The notes: generated by a model from the letters alone, not told the origin. Numbered from the stretch's first letter, positions 51,761 to 64,000 are shown. The stretch is DNA of 64,000 nucleotides from Chionoecetes opilio (GCA_016584305.1 JACEEZ010025354.1:355001-419000), one strand, 5' to 3'. Translations and numbers: made by a program.

Positions 51761-53505
51761 ATGGATTTATTGTTCCTGAGAAGCCCATCTAAGGCCATAC
51801 TACCACAGGCCTTACCCTCGAGGTGGCAAGGAAAGAGGGACGAGAACGTGTGGTTATAGTGTTTCTAGAGGCTCTAATAGTCTAATACCCTGCAATATAA
51901 TAATTCAAAGGCATGGAAAGTTGTACAAATAGATCATCATGAATAGTACGAGTCAGTGAGGCAGGAGAGTACATTATTTAGTGGTGTGAACTCCATATCA
52001 AAACAAATATATAGAAAAATATTGTAATAACTGAAAAAATACTAGTGTTTGGATCGACGACGTTAATCAACGGCCTGACGTATGTGTACAGCCCATCCTC
52101 AGCTCTAGGTGTTCCTGCGTGCCTTAGAGACGAAAATGACCTGTGACCTCATTTCTAGTCTGTCCGGTACTTCGTCATACATGAGGCACAAACAATGATG
52201 ACGTCATCCACAGAGGCAACGGTGAGGAACATAAACAAAAACACAACAAACCACAACCAGAGCCATAACACGTCCATAAAAAGAAAACATCTGAAACAAG
52301 ACGATAAGAAATGCCAAAACGGTCACCTAACACATATATCCACATCCGCTGAACCTAACACCAAATGCTCTAATAAACGATAACAACCTAAATCTACCTA
52401 AAAAATAACATTACAAAGCTAACACATAACTTTACGTATATATATACTACAAAGAAATCTGTGTTAGGAAACAACGTCATATTCTTTTTAGTAACCATAT
52501 TCTTATAAAAAAAGGTCTCACACTAGTCATTAAGCCAGTCACACATTCCTATACTTATCCTCATCTGTCCTTTGCCTTACCTCACCACATATATCTGAGT
52601 CACCTACTGGCACGCTTCTAATACCTGAGTACCCTTATAATTACCTGAGTTCCCTTACTAGTTCCCTTATTATTACCTGAGTTCCCTTACTAGTTCCCTT
52701 ATTATTACCTGAGTTCCCTTACTAGTTCCCTTACTATTACCTGAGTTCCCTTAATTAACACACATCACACCAGCGTCATATTCAACACCTTCTCTCAGCT
52801 CACAAAACACCCAGACCCGTTCAATGCTCCTCCGACATTTATTATTATTATTATATTTTTTTACACCCCAGTATACATGCTTCCCTTAATACAATAAAAT
52901 ACAAGACTTCCTTACAAAGGCAGCACTCACTAAACTGATCGATTTCATGAATACTAAGACAAGCAAATTATTCTGACTTGCAATATTTTCACCAAGAAAT
53001 ATTCTGAATAAAAGAAAAGCTCAGCAAAAAGCTTACTACTACTACTGCTGCTGCTACATTAGTAAGCAAATAAAGACGAGACATATTTCATTTGTTTATT
53101 TGACAAAAAAATGACCTAAAAACAGTTCAATTGCTAACGTTATCTTAACATATACGCTTCTTTATACGCTTCTCGCCCAACTCTAATTATTCTCAGGTGC
53201 GCGTGTTCCTAATTAACATACCTGCACGACCTACCAAAATCCAAAACGATCTTGCCTATGTAATCAAGGTATATTTTCCTCACATAAAAACCAGTGATGA
53301 CCCACCAACATATATAATCAGTCCTTGCCGCCACAACTACACTGATTAGCCAGTGGTTCGCCGAGCCACGACACAACCACTGCCAACGTGACTTACTCAC
53401 CAAATCATACAAGGCAAGCAATGTTTTATGTATCACTGACTATGTCCTTCATCTTACTTAGCTGGATATTGAAATTAATGACCAAAGGATTGCACACATG
53501 TGCAC
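51761..53505. repeat. AT-rich; 32-bp minisatellite at 52614-52758
   Basis: The only clear feature is a tandem repeat of about four units, GTTCCCTTACTAGTTCCCTT plus ATTATTACCTGA, within 52614-52758. The rest is AT-rich with an ACTACTACTGCTGCTGCTAC patch at 53035 and no convincing gene. Confidence 0.8.
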
Positions 53506-53678
<173 letters not shown>

Positions 53679-53969
53679 ATGGGTACCACCACAACCACAA
53701 CCTCCTTCCCACATGCATATGACACAAAACTGACGTCTCAGTAAGATAACTTTTGATAAGTTTCCTCACGAGTGACCAGCGGCTGTGGTAACAACGGAAG
53801 GGCTGGGGTTGAGGGTGACCATCCCCTGCAGGGACGAAGGTACCTGTACTTCTCCAAATTTGTCTGCTTAAGCTGCTGTCTTATGTCAACGTTAAATCAA
53901 TGTAATTGAAAATACAAACTAACAATTTGCCGAAGAAAATATAAATATTTCAGCATTATCGCTTTTCCT

Positions 53970-54430
53970 ATTTTTCGCAGTAATTGGCCGGCGAGGGGCG
54001 AGGGCCGGGCTGCGTGCCTGGCCCCGTGTGGCCCTGTGGCCACCCTGTCCTGGCACACCACCATAAGATGGCGGTACCTGAGTGCCCTCATCCCCCTTGT
54101 TGTGCCTAAGGAGGCCTTGCCAGGATATGAGTCACCTCAACATAGGTGCAGCAGTGACCTTCACGAAGCAGCGGTCAGAGGAGTCACATTGCAGCCATCA
54201 TCTGTAGATCTATATAACAACAGCAACACTCCAAATGGAATCATGTTTTCCTTGCTTCATTCTGCACCTTACTGAAGCGGACAACGCTTCTCCACCTAGG
54301 AGCCCTTGAACACTACAGCAGGGAGGTTGCTCTGTCCCACCTCCCTGAGGCCTACAAGCTGTTCAGGGCCTGTCTTTCAGGGGCGTATGCACTATGCACA
54401 CACTGCAGGCCCTTGACCCAGCATGGAGGT
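53970..54430 (+). repeat. GC-rich dispersed repeat, copy 19
   Basis: GGCCGGCGAGGGGCGAGGGC, CCCGTGTGGCCCTGTGGCCA, CCCTGTCCTGGCACACCACC, then TAAGATGGCGGTACC (two mismatches to the 12-mer). The tail is well kept: GGATATGAGTCACCTCAACA, AGGTGCAGCAGTGACC, GAAGCAGCGGTCAGAGG, GTCACATTGCAGCCATCATC, TATATAACAACAGCAAC and TTGCTTCATTCTGCACC. It shows the uninterrupted form of the site hit by the MITE in copy 18. Confidence 0.85.
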
Positions 54431-55350
<920 letters not shown>

Positions 55351-55720
55351 TCCCAAAGTCGAATGGTAAGCATAACATTAGATTTCACAAAATTATTCTG
55401 TAGCTACTCAAAAGAAAAATAGAAAAAACAAAGATTATATGTTCGTTCCTAATAAAAAATAATTCCAGTAAAATTTTTCAGGATTTCATAAGGCCACACA
55501 CTATAAGTCAGCAGGCTTGGTTTCTCTGTGGCATGTCATTTCTATATATTTCTATATATACATGCATTTATGATACATTATCAAAATAGTTAATAAATAA
55601 ATGAAAATAGTAATATTCATTAGCTTCAAAAAGTAAAAACAATCCAATACAATATTGTATATGAATTAGTGTTAAAAAGCATTTGTTTTTTGTTTTTCCT
55701 CCTTACATATCTATATCTAT
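55351..55720. other. No gene recognised
   Basis: AT-rich interval; no supported feature. Confidence 0.5.
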
Positions 55721-55748
55721 CTATCTATATATATATATTATATATATA

Positions 55749-55811
<63 letters not shown>
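55721..55811. repeat. (TA)n microsatellite next to a retrotransposon tail
   Basis: CTATCTATC then about 80 bp TA with two breaks. It lies directly against the (TAA)n tail at 55815-55843 of the minus-strand retrotransposon. Confidence 0.97.
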
Positions 55812-55812
<1 letters not shown>

Positions 55813-55814
55813 CT

Positions 55815-56815
55815 TGGTAATAATAATAATAATAATAATAATTTTATTCTTGCCCGGAGGCATACAGACAAAACAAAGCAACAAGAACAAACCAAGGAGT
55901 TAACTTAAGTACTAGAGCAAAAACAAAAACAAGAACATAGTATAGGCACATTAGGGGACATAGTATCAAAGTACATAGAAAAGCATACATGGACACCAGT
56001 GCTACCCCACATTCTGCATAAACAGCAGACCCAGCCACCGCTGTTGTATAGGTCCACATACATAGGCCGAGCTCTGCCTGACAGAGGTGATGATGGAGTT
56101 CGTAGAGAGCTCCACCCTACTCCTTAAGCTGAACACGGGAGTGTCAACGGATCACATCCAGATTGTTCACCCCGTTCCTAGCGAAAGCCAGGGACGAGCT
56201 GCACCACCTGGGCAGCCCCAGAAGCCTCTTAAGGATGTCATTGTGACAGACCTTAAGGCGGTTCAGAGTGACCACCATGAACCGCGACCACAGCGAGTTG
56301 CAGTATATAGAGTAGCAGTGACTCCTGAATAACTCCATCTTCACCTCTCTGCTACAGTAGGAGAATTTCCTCTGTAGAGTATTTCCCACGAAAAAAGCTT
56401 GGTGGTCTGCTTGATGATATCATCATCATCAGTCATGTCGTGGGATATAACATGGCCTATGTATGCGAATCTATCCACAAAAGTGAGGGCAGACCCACCG
56501 AGCCATGCTGTTTTGAGGTAATTCACCTGAGTGCGTGCCGGTGATACTACCATGCACTCTGTCTTAGTGGTGTTGTAGACAATGTCATGCTTGGCAGCAT
56601 ACACCTGACACACATTGATAATGTCCTGCAACGCATCTGCAGTGGGTGCGAGCAGTACCATATCATCAGCATAGCTCAGTGAGTTGATGCGCCCATCATG
56701 TATGTGGCAGCCGATACCTGTATCACGAAGGTTGGCACTGAGATCACCGTGTACACATTGTACAGGTAGGGGGATAAAATCCCCCCTGCCAAATACCATT
56801 GGCAGTACTAAAGGA
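55815..56815 (-). mobile_element. 5'-truncated non-LTR retrotransposon
   Basis: The minus strand runs from within the reverse-transcriptase palm (56815) through the RT C-terminal region to a 3' UTR. It ends TATGCCTCCGGGCAAGAATA and (ATT)n. The sequence lacks the endonuclease, the 5' UTR and the N-terminal RT motifs. Two other 3' ends of this family are in the window (1258-1357 and 45709-46235). I place it among the LINE-type elements but not in a specific clade. Confidence 0.88.
56144..56799 (-). pseudogene. Reverse transcriptase fragment with YADD motif, frame-shifted
   Basis: The reading frame at 56799-56341 begins in a diverged version of the conserved GG-SP motif region. It then shows TGIGCHIHDGRINSL, YADD at residues 43-46 (two of the catalytic aspartates), a VYAAKHDIVYNTTKTECMVV block and FAYIGHVISHDMTDDDDIIK. 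Near 56389 a frameshift moves the reading to the 56389-56144 frame. That frame continues with NTLQRKFSYCSREVKMELF, FRSHCYSIY, LKRLLGLPRW and SSSLAFARNGVNNLDVIR. Both halves are recognisable as the palm end and thumb region of a LINE reverse transcriptase. The truncation and frameshift make it inactive. Confidence 0.9.
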
Positions 56816-57163
56816 CAGCGAGAAGAAATTACCCCACTTAACAGTAAATTCCTGGGTAGTGTACCAGTACATTAATAAATTAACAATGTACCCAGGTGTA
56901 ATGGTTTGGTTCTCCATAAAACTGGACTAGTGTCTGTCTGCCTCCCACGCCACCACTCCGCAGCACAACACAAATTACTTATTAGCCTTAGTCTGGCCAT
57001 GTACCAATATATAGTGCAATATTTTTTGATCTCCTTATTTATTCTTTATTTACACTGCTAAACTCTTGAAAAGAGTGCTATTCATTGCATTTTCGTCTTT
57101 CTCTCAGTTGAAAGTTTTCAAGAAGAATATCAGATCACCTTCAAATAATTTACAGGAACTACC
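56816..57163. other. No gene recognised
   Basis: Mixed, AT-rich sequence between the retrotransposon and the foldback element. No feature. Confidence 0.5.
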
Positions 57164-57295
57164 ATAAGAACATGAAAAGAACATAAGAAAATAAGGAAGC
57201 TACAAGAAGCCGCGAGACCTACACGTGGTAGTGGTAATCTCGCGGCCTCTTGTAGCTTCCTTATTTCCTTATATTCTTCTTATGTTCTTATGTTG
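57164..57295. mobile_element. Foldback (snapback) element, 53-58-bp arms
   Basis: The left arm has AAGAACATAAG-type repeats, then AATAAGGAAGCTACAAGAAG and CCGCGAG (to 57216). The right arm is its inverse, CTCGCGGCCTCTTGTAGCTT and onward to GTTCTTATGTTG. The loop is about 21 nt and contains CTACACGTGG. Arms differ by a few substitutions and one indel. It has no coding capacity. Confidence 0.85.
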
Positions 57296-57352
57296 TAATT
57301 TTTCAAGTAATTTTAATATCTGAGTCAATTATGCGATTGGTTCATTATCAAA

Positions 57353-57786
<434 letters not shown>

Positions 57787-57984
57787 TATATATACAAGTG
57801 CTTGTGGGCCCTTCGGACCCATGTATTGATGTTTGTAGTAGTAGTATATTTTAAACAACAATGTGAGTGCAAATTCCAATCGTGTTGTTGCTGTCGTTGG
57901 TCACTGGTCAAAGTGCCTCGAGGTAGACCACCTACCACCACCGTAGCCTGCCTCACCCCAGCCCCACGCCTGTCCTGCAAGCAT
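57787..57984. other. Short unique stretch, no gene recognised
   Basis: Contains TGCTTGTGGGCCCTTCGG and a GTAGTAGTAG run. Long frames here are produced by the neighbouring microsatellites. Confidence 0.5.
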
Positions 57985-57988
57985 ACAC

Positions 57989-58033
<45 letters not shown>

Positions 58034-58062
58034 ACACACACACACACACACACTCACACACG
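57985..58062. repeat. (CA)n microsatellite
   Basis: About 70 bp of CA with CGCA and CCA interruptions. Confidence 0.97.
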
Positions 58063-58269
58063 CACACAAACGGTAAGGCCATGATCTACGAATTAGGAAT
58101 GGGGCAAACGTTACCGCAGAGTTCATCCCGGTAATCAAATCTCTGAAAAGTGTTTAGCCCAAAACCCCCCTTCAAATAATTCAATCGACTGGGATCAAGT
58201 CATTACCACCTACGATTTATTTGCGATTTTTGAGCCTACTCCTCAAAATTGAATTTACAGTTCGGCTAC

Positions 58270-58612
<343 letters not shown>

Positions 58613-59800
58613 ATATGCTGCATAAAATGTTATTTATTATCACTTGCCCGCCTGTTTTCCTAAAGTCGAAAAAAAGGCAGGTTATAATGCATCAAAGAAT
58701 AGAAAATTTTTTGAGGCTGCTTATGACTTCATCTTCCTCGTGAGACATACAGGAAGGTGGACAACTGGAACAAAATTTGTCAAAATGAAAACAAATTCCT
58801 AATAAGTATGTCTACAACTTTACGACGCCTACCTATAATTATGTACTACCTCATCATGAGCTCTTGTCTCCCGATAGTTTACTGATTCACACTTGTAACA
58901 AAACTTCCTGAGGGTTCATATGTTCAAAATATTCGCTTATATTCGAGTAAAGAGAGAGAGAAAAAATTCGGTTCCAATAATCTGTCCTTCCGTCCCAAGA
59001 GTTTCGTAGTTTGGGTCTGCTGCGATAATATGTTGATAATATAGCAACGTGAAAAATTAAGTCAAGCGTTGTTTTGGAATTTTTTCTTGTATACTTCGCG
59101 TACCTAACATGAGCCTCGCCTCACGGTCTCCTTCACCTAGACTTGGAAGAGGAGCGTCGGGCAGCAGGTAACTCAGAGCGACATATCATATATTTTTTCC
59201 CTATACCAGCAACCTTTTTTTTTTAATACAGAATTTTTAGGATACTGTCTGTCATTGAGAGAAAAAAATCATTTTCATAACTTTTCAACAGAAGAAAGAC
59301 AAGGATGTAGATAATAAGAGTACTATCTGTTTTTCAATTAAGCGTTTTAATATTCATTTCCTCAAAACTGCCCCCCAACACAGTAAGAATTGCACACTCC
59401 TCCACTCGAATTTTACTGTAAAGCATAAGCCGTTTTTATGAATAAATTTATAGCCAACAAAGCAAACGTTACAAATTATATCAATCAGATCCTTGAATAT
59501 AAAGAAAGAAATGTAATCATTATACATAAAGTCAAGGGGCAGCTGTTGACACACACAAAAAATTAAAAACAGGATAACTAGTCTATAGTCATGATAAAAG
59601 ACAAATAAAAAACGTAGAAAATTCGTATCAAAAGTCACAACTTCACACCTTACACCAAAACCCAGACTGACAAGTGTACACAATTCATGCAACAACTTGC
59701 TAAACAACCCTTGGAGTTCCATGTACATGTGACACAACAAAACCATCTCTTCTATTGTTAAATGTGGAACAACACAACTGACAGCCTTTTGTTAAGTGTC
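58613..59800. other. No gene recognised
   Basis: AT-rich. The minus-strand 130-codon frame (59354-59746) is rich in Phe, Cys, Leu, Val and Tyr. It has no known domain and base composition like its surroundings, so I do not annotate it as a gene. Confidence 0.45.
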
Positions 59801-59804
59801 AATT

Positions 59805-60000
59805 ACATCGACAATGCCCTCGGCGCCCAGAGGAGGCTTGTTGTGTGCCGTCCCTCCCGCGTCATCCTCCCCGCCGCTGTATTGATCCCGTGCTGGCCAG
59901 GCCTCAGCCTCGGCACGGCAGCCTCGCGTGATGACCCAGCGAGCCGCACGCCGCCATGCCCACACCCACACCCACCCCTCCCTCCACGCCACCAATACTT
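59805..60000. other. GC-rich, CpG-containing patch
   Basis: About 190 bp with many CpG steps (CCGCCGCTG, CTCGGCACGG, GAGCCGCACGCCGCC), ending in a CCCACACCCACACCCACCCC stretch. It stands out from AT-rich DNA. Both strands have open frames, but neither is recognisable. It could be a small CpG island, an exon or an old repeat. Confidence 0.4.
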
Positions 60001-60094
60001 CATGTTCATAATATATTTTTTATTTTGCAATTGCACTCAAAATTGCCTTGTATTTGATGTGCAGGATATGTTTACGATGGTTATACAATTGTGA

Positions 60095-60245
60095 AGCAGA
60101 AGAGTGTGATGCGCCAGAGCAGCCGTGCGGAGGGAGGCGGTGGTGGGGAGTGCCGCGGCCCGTGTGGCACTGCGGCCGCCATGTCGTGACCCACCACACC
60201 AGCAAGATGGCCGCCCTCGCCCCTAGAGGCTCTCCTATATAGCCT
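60095..60245 (+). repeat. GC-rich dispersed repeat, copy 20 (short)
   Basis: GGGAGTGCCGCGGCCCGTGT, GGCACTGCGGCCGCCATGTC, ACCACACCAGCAAGATGGCC and GCC; the 12-mer reads CAAGATGGCCGC (one mismatch). The opposing GCCGCCAT is intact. The head and tail are missing; a 12-codon frame follows the motif ATG. Confidence 0.82.
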
Positions 60246-60306
60246 GAATGAAAATGACTTACATTTCAGCTACATGTTCCACGGGAAGATAAGCCTGTAG
60301 GAGTAC

Positions 60307-60530
60307 CTGCCTGACAGGCGGAGGGGCACCTGAGGCGGTCTTGATCAATACCCGGCACATCCCTGCAGGGTGACGCGTCTCTCCGGCCGCGACGAGTGAT
60401 GCACCAGCGGCAGTGTTCAGGCTGCTGATCATCACCACACAGGGCCTCGTGATCCTCGTATCTGCACGGTGTCTCGAGGCATCCATGGCGAGAGCCGTCC
60501 ACAGCGTCCACAGCGGGATTCTTTATCTTA
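60307..60530 (-). CDS. Candidate exon encoding a cysteine-rich domain, unidentified
   Basis: On the minus strand a GC-rich frame is open from about 60545. It ends at GGCAG|GTACTC, a plausible 5' splice site (exon end 60307, phase 1). In about 55 residues it has eight cysteines: GCLETPC, ALC, EHCRWC, SPC, LRC and SAC, separated by charged residues. An even number of cysteines in a compact hydrophilic segment fits a secreted disulphide-rich domain. No signal peptide is in this exon, the 3' splice site (about AAACAG at 60548) has a poor pyrimidine tract, and a second frame on the same strand (60259-60486) is also open. I do not recognise the family. It lies 60 bp from dispersed-repeat copy 20. 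Confidence 0.35.
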
Positions 60531-60550
60531 GGCTCATAATGAACTGTTTT

Positions 60551-61265
60551 TCTCTCCCCCTATTAGGAGGTATTTTGATGAGATCGTTCAAAAATCTATA
60601 CACTGTACCAGGCTATAATCACCTTGGGTTAACAATAAGGTGATACTGTTATTCACAATCCCCGTGTGCGGACAGACACACGCTGGGCATCAGCTTCACT
60701 GGTAAAAACATCCCCGATAAATCATCGCTTGACGGCAACACAACGCAGCTGCTAATGACGTGTGGTAATCAGTGGAGGTGCGTCACGGGGAGGGGGGCGG
60801 GGGGGGGGGCATCTCACGCCCCTTCACGTGCCGTGTCTTTGTCGCGGAGTCGCTGTCTTCACACCCAACGTGAGCGACACGAAGCAAAGTAGAACACGAG
60901 AAAACACCAGAATACTGTATAATGTCAGCAGCAGCAGCAGTTTATCAGGACCAAATCTATGAAAAACTAAATTTCTTCAACAACAATTGTTTTTATAAAT
61001 TATGAGTAACATGTTGAAATATAAGTTATTAGCATAGCATATCAATTGGCTTCTTTTTACCCTTGAGCTTCACTTAAAACTATAATCTAACAACCGAGAC
61101 AGTAGATAATAATAAAAAATAATAATAGCCTAGAGGCAGTATAGGCTCCAACGAAAAAAAAAAAGATACACCTTCACATAAAACACTTGTTAAAACACTT
61201 ATTAAAACAATACAGAAACTTCCATGTCTATGATACACCTGAGGAACACTGGTGCTGCCATGGTG
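60551..61265. other. No gene recognised
   Basis: AT-rich except for a G-run patch at 60790-60812 and GC-rich DNA to 60850. CAGCAGCAGCAG at 60929. Confidence 0.45.
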
Positions 61266-61565
61266 TTTGAGGGAGAGATAGGTGGTGTGTGATGCTGGTG
61301 GAGTGGTGGAGTGGCACTGGTATTTGGGAGTGGAGAAGGATGTGTGGTGGTGGTGTTTGGGACAGGAGAGTGATGTATGGTGGTGGTGTTTGGGACAGGA
61401 GAGGGATGTGTGGTGGTGGTGTTTTGGACAGGATAGGAATGTGTGGTGGTGGTGTTTGGTACAGGGGAGGGATGTGTGGTGGTGTTTGGGACAGGGGAGG
61501 GATGTGTGGTGTTGGTGTTTGGGACAGGGGAGGGATGTGTGGTGGTGTATGGCAAGGTGGTGTAA
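61266..61565. repeat. About 33-bp GTGGTG-rich minisatellite, about 8 units
   Basis: The unit is GGGATGTGTGGTGGTGGTGT plus TTGGGACAGGGGA, with some units 3 or 6 bp shorter. As unit lengths are multiples of three, the minus strand stays open (61202-61738) as an NTTTTHPSPVP repeat, and so does a plus-strand frame. With two strands open, coding is not supported. Confidence 0.92.
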
Positions 61566-62034
61566 GCTGAATGTGAAGCAGAGATGAATGGTATGTATTG
61601 ATGATGTGTAGGGTATAATAGTGATGTGTGTGGTGTGTACAAGCTCTGTATAGGTGTATTTAGGGCTGTGAAAGAACAGTCATTATACATCAAATTCGGA
61701 GCACAACATAGGTCGAGGTTAATTAGCCTAACAAACAATTAAGATACAAAAAATCAAGTCTGCAAGAATCAAAACTTTCTGCAATTTGATATTAATGATG
61801 TGGAGGCAGACGGGGAAGTAAAAAAATGTGCAATAACTTTTTTTCTAAACTATGTGGTTGCACTAGGATCATGGTGTCATTGATAGAGATGGTATGGTAC
61901 GTACCAAAAAAATCTTCACCATTTACTATATAAAAAACATTTCCTGGAGAGATACAACCAGTTCTGTTCATAAATAAAAACATACACTGGGAGATGACCG
62001 TCAAACACGTCACTGCCTCGGTTTTAAGATAGGT
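61566..62034. other. No gene recognised
   Basis: AT-rich. A GATGTGTRKGGTRTRYA-like echo of the minisatellite continues to about 61640. Confidence 0.5.
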
Positions 62035-62270
62035 AAACCGAGCCAAGCCGAGCCTAGCCGAGCCGAGCCAAGCCGAGCCAAGTCAAGCCGAGCGAGTGCC
62101 ACAGCCTCCCCGGGATTAGGCTCGCCATGTCCAGGCCGCCACACCAACAAGATGGCCGCTCATGACCTTCTGAGACTCTACAATTATCCATTTTTATTTA
62201 CGACTCATTATTCATTCATGGGAGGTTACCAAGTAACCCGATGACGGTGCATGAAAGAAATATTTGTGGA
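62035..62270 (+). repeat. GC-rich dispersed repeat, copy 21, with AGCCG repeat at its head
   Basis: An (AGCCR)n run of about 11 units (62038-62094) replaces the usual GGCGAGG part of the core. GAGTGCCACAGCC, GGCTCGCCATGTCCAGG and CAACAAGATGGCCGC (one mismatch) follow. A 30-codon frame starts at the motif ATG. Confidence 0.78.
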
Positions 62271-63060
62271 ATATTCTCAGCAGGCATAATATTTGTAAGG
62301 TATTCGTTCCTTTAAACGTCGGTCATTTAAACCATCTAAATGTAGTACTCCATAAAAAAGTCATCAGAATAATGACCGACAGTGACTACTGCGAGCACAC
62401 TCCTCCATTATTCAAATCCTTAAATATTTTGAATCTAAATGATTTATCAAAATTAAATAAATATTGCATCTTTTATGTACCAACAAACAGCGTCTAACTA
62501 CAATAATGACCAACTACTCCACAATTACCAAACCCGCAACCAACGCTCCCTGTCCATACCTAGTCATAGACTAACCCTATACAAACATTCCCTAATGTAC
62601 CAAGGTCCCAAGGTATGGAATGATATCCCTGTACATATCAAACATTCACCTAGCTTAAGCTCTTTTAAACATACATTCAAGAAACATTTATTATCATTAT
62701 ACTAGCTCTGTGTACTATTATCATTGTTATTATTATTCTTGTACTTATTTTTTGTGTAATTCTTTACAGCTACACTGTATAGTATTATTTATTACTATTG
62801 TATATTATCCTGTAAATTAGTCTAAGTAACTTACTAACTATTATCACCTGTTTATGTCAGTCTATTTATTTAGTATTTATATACCTTGTGTTTATTATTA
62901 TTTTTTTTCTGTGTGTTTTTCCTCTCTCTCCACACCTTTGCCCAAAAAGCTTTTGTTTGTAAAGGGCTGTTTGCAACCCCCTAGCCTGTTACAATCATTA
63001 TGAAATACTGTAAAAAGGCAAACATAATAAAGTGTTAAAGTGCTAAAGTGTTAAAGTGTT
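62271..63060 (+). mobile_element. CR1-like non-LTR retrotransposon 3' end
   Basis: The RT C-terminal region is split over two frames (62264-62497, then 62475-62705), with a frameshift near 62480. The first shows VVLHKKVIRIMTDSDYCEHT, PPLFKSLNILNLNDLSKLNK. The second has YQTRNQRSLSIPSHR, then QGPKVWNDIPVHIK and SSFKHTFKKHLLSLY. This order is typical of the end of CR1/Jockey-group ORF2. A 350-bp AT-rich 3' UTR follows, with a conserved-looking GGGCTGTTTGCAACCCCCTA. It ends in four 8-bp repeats (AAAGTGTT/AAAGTGCT, 63029-63060). It is 5' truncated and inactive. Confidence 0.85.
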
Positions 63061-63420
63061 ATTCTGTTACTCTCTTTGTTATAAAACCTTGTGGTACTTT
63101 GGGTGTCTTCAAGGAATGTCTGTTTAAAAGTCACCTCCTTGATTACGTTAACTCCTAAGTCTGTGGTTACTGTATGTAGGTCCTCTGAAATATTATTAAA
63201 CAATGAAATACAGAGGGCGAGACTTCCAACACACAAGTCAATGCTCAAGAAGTCATAGTGCCTTAATAATGTACTTTCACTACGAACATTGCATGGGAAA
63301 GACAGCAGAGTATCCATGACCGTGCATTGTGCCAGGAAAATTTGTGGAAATCATAGAGGGTAGACGGAAAACATACTTCCTTCCGTTCAACTGTTGTGTC
63401 ACGGCAGATTGGGTGTTCTG
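63061..63420. other. No gene recognised
   Basis: Flank beyond the CR1-like tail. The minus frame at 63051-63317 has no recognisable domain. Confidence 0.5.
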
Positions 63421-63775
63421 TAGAGGTGGTGGTGTTGGTGGTGGTGTAGGGTGGTGGTGGTGGTGGATGATGGGGTGGTGGTGTTGGTGTCAGGGTGGGG
63501 GTGTTGGTGGTGTGGTGGTGGTGATGCAGTGGTGGTGTAGGTGATGGAAGTGGTGGTGTTGGTGTCAGGGTGGGGGTGTTGGGGGTGTTGTAGAGGTGGT
63601 GGTGTAGGGGTAGTGGTGGTGGTGTAGGTGGTGGTGGTATTGGTGTCAGGGTGGAGGTGTTGGTGGAGGTGTAGAGGTAGTGGTGTTGGTGATGGAAGTG
63701 GTGATATTGGTGGTGGTGGTGTAGGGGTGGTGGTAGAGGAGGTGCTGGTGATGGAAGTGGTGGTGGTGGTGGTTG
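63421..63775. repeat. GGTGGT-rich low-complexity repeat
   Basis: Imperfect GTGGTGGTG runs with recurring phrases TTGGTGTCAGGGTGG (63484, 63560, 63641), GATGGAAGTGG (63543, 63692, 63747) and GGTGTAGGGGT. This suggests longer overlapping repeat units built from the trinucleotide. The 71-codon Gly/Trp-rich frame is an artefact. Confidence 0.92.
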
Positions 63776-64000
63776 CTATGATTTATATTTACGGTTTGAC
63801 AGACTAAGGCATATATAGTAGTCCGCCGTTCTCGTCATCCTCAAAAAATCTTGCAAAGCGAAATACAGGAGTGACGATTCCAAGGGCTTGCCTCAATCTT
63901 CTCTAGACTTTCATAGATCAAAACCGATGCCAATGTATTTTATGTGGCTTGGAGACAAACCGAACAACAATAGTATTTCTGGGACCAAAACTATGACTAT
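63776..64000. other. No gene recognised; window edge
   Basis: Mixed composition to the end of the window; no feature supported. Confidence 0.5.

Noticed and set aside
59354..59746. 130-codon minus-strand gene
   Set aside because: Composition is the same as the flanking DNA and no domain or motif is seen. A chance frame is the simpler explanation.

Overview
This window looks like intergenic, repeat-dense DNA from an animal nuclear genome, most likely an arthropod and plausibly a decapod crustacean. The evidence is long pure dinucleotide microsatellites (AG, AC and AT, many over 100 bp), several unrelated minisatellites, non-LTR retrotransposon remnants, a tRNA-derived SINE, hAT-like and TTAA-flanked MITEs, and no long open reading frames, operons or bacterial signals. 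No gene could be identified by name. The few coding-looking stretches are short, GC-rich, exon-like blocks.

Layout. 1-3.4 kb: a segmental paralogue of 18.39-19.14 kb. One 34-bp piece of it has expanded into a minisatellite of about 31 units, and a 1.5-kb insert holds a palindromic duplication of a GC-rich exon-like sequence. 3.5-36 kb: AT-rich DNA with dispersed copies of one GC-rich repeat family, microsatellites, minisatellites at 7.4, 11.0, 28.7 and 30.4 kb, two related TTAA-flanked MITEs at 10.6 and 27.6 kb, and a tRNA-like SINE at 22.1-22.5 kb. 36.6-45.6 kb: a 2.96-2.99-kb unit repeated in tandem exactly three times. 45.7-46.2 kb and 55.8-56.8 kb: two 5'-truncated copies of the same non-LTR retrotransposon, with a third 3' end at 1.26-1.36 kb. 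51.26-51.55 kb: a hAT-type MITE with 8-bp target duplications. 57.3-58.6 kb: a dense AC/AT microsatellite cluster. 59.8-60.5 kb: a GC-rich zone with a cysteine-rich exon candidate. 62.2-63.06 kb: a CR1-like retrotransposon 3' end with an 8-bp repeat tail. 61.3-61.6 and 63.4-63.8 kb: GTGGTG-rich tandem repeats.

The most notable item is the dispersed GC-rich family. I count 21 copies in 64 kb, on both strands. By eye, 16 of them carry the 12-mer CAAGATGGCGGC exactly or with one mismatch. This 12-mer fits the TISU consensus SAASATGGCGGC, a dual transcription and translation initiator that binds YY1. About 24 bp away most copies have an inverted GCCGCCAT, so two ATGGCGGC motifs point away from each other. 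In several copies a short open frame of 43-94 codons starts exactly at the motif's ATG. I do not recognise this family from memory. Whether it is a promoter-carrying transposon, a structured RNA or only a GC-rich SINE/MITE needs a consensus and transcript data.

All alignments were made by eye, so boundaries given as approximate may be off by tens of bases.
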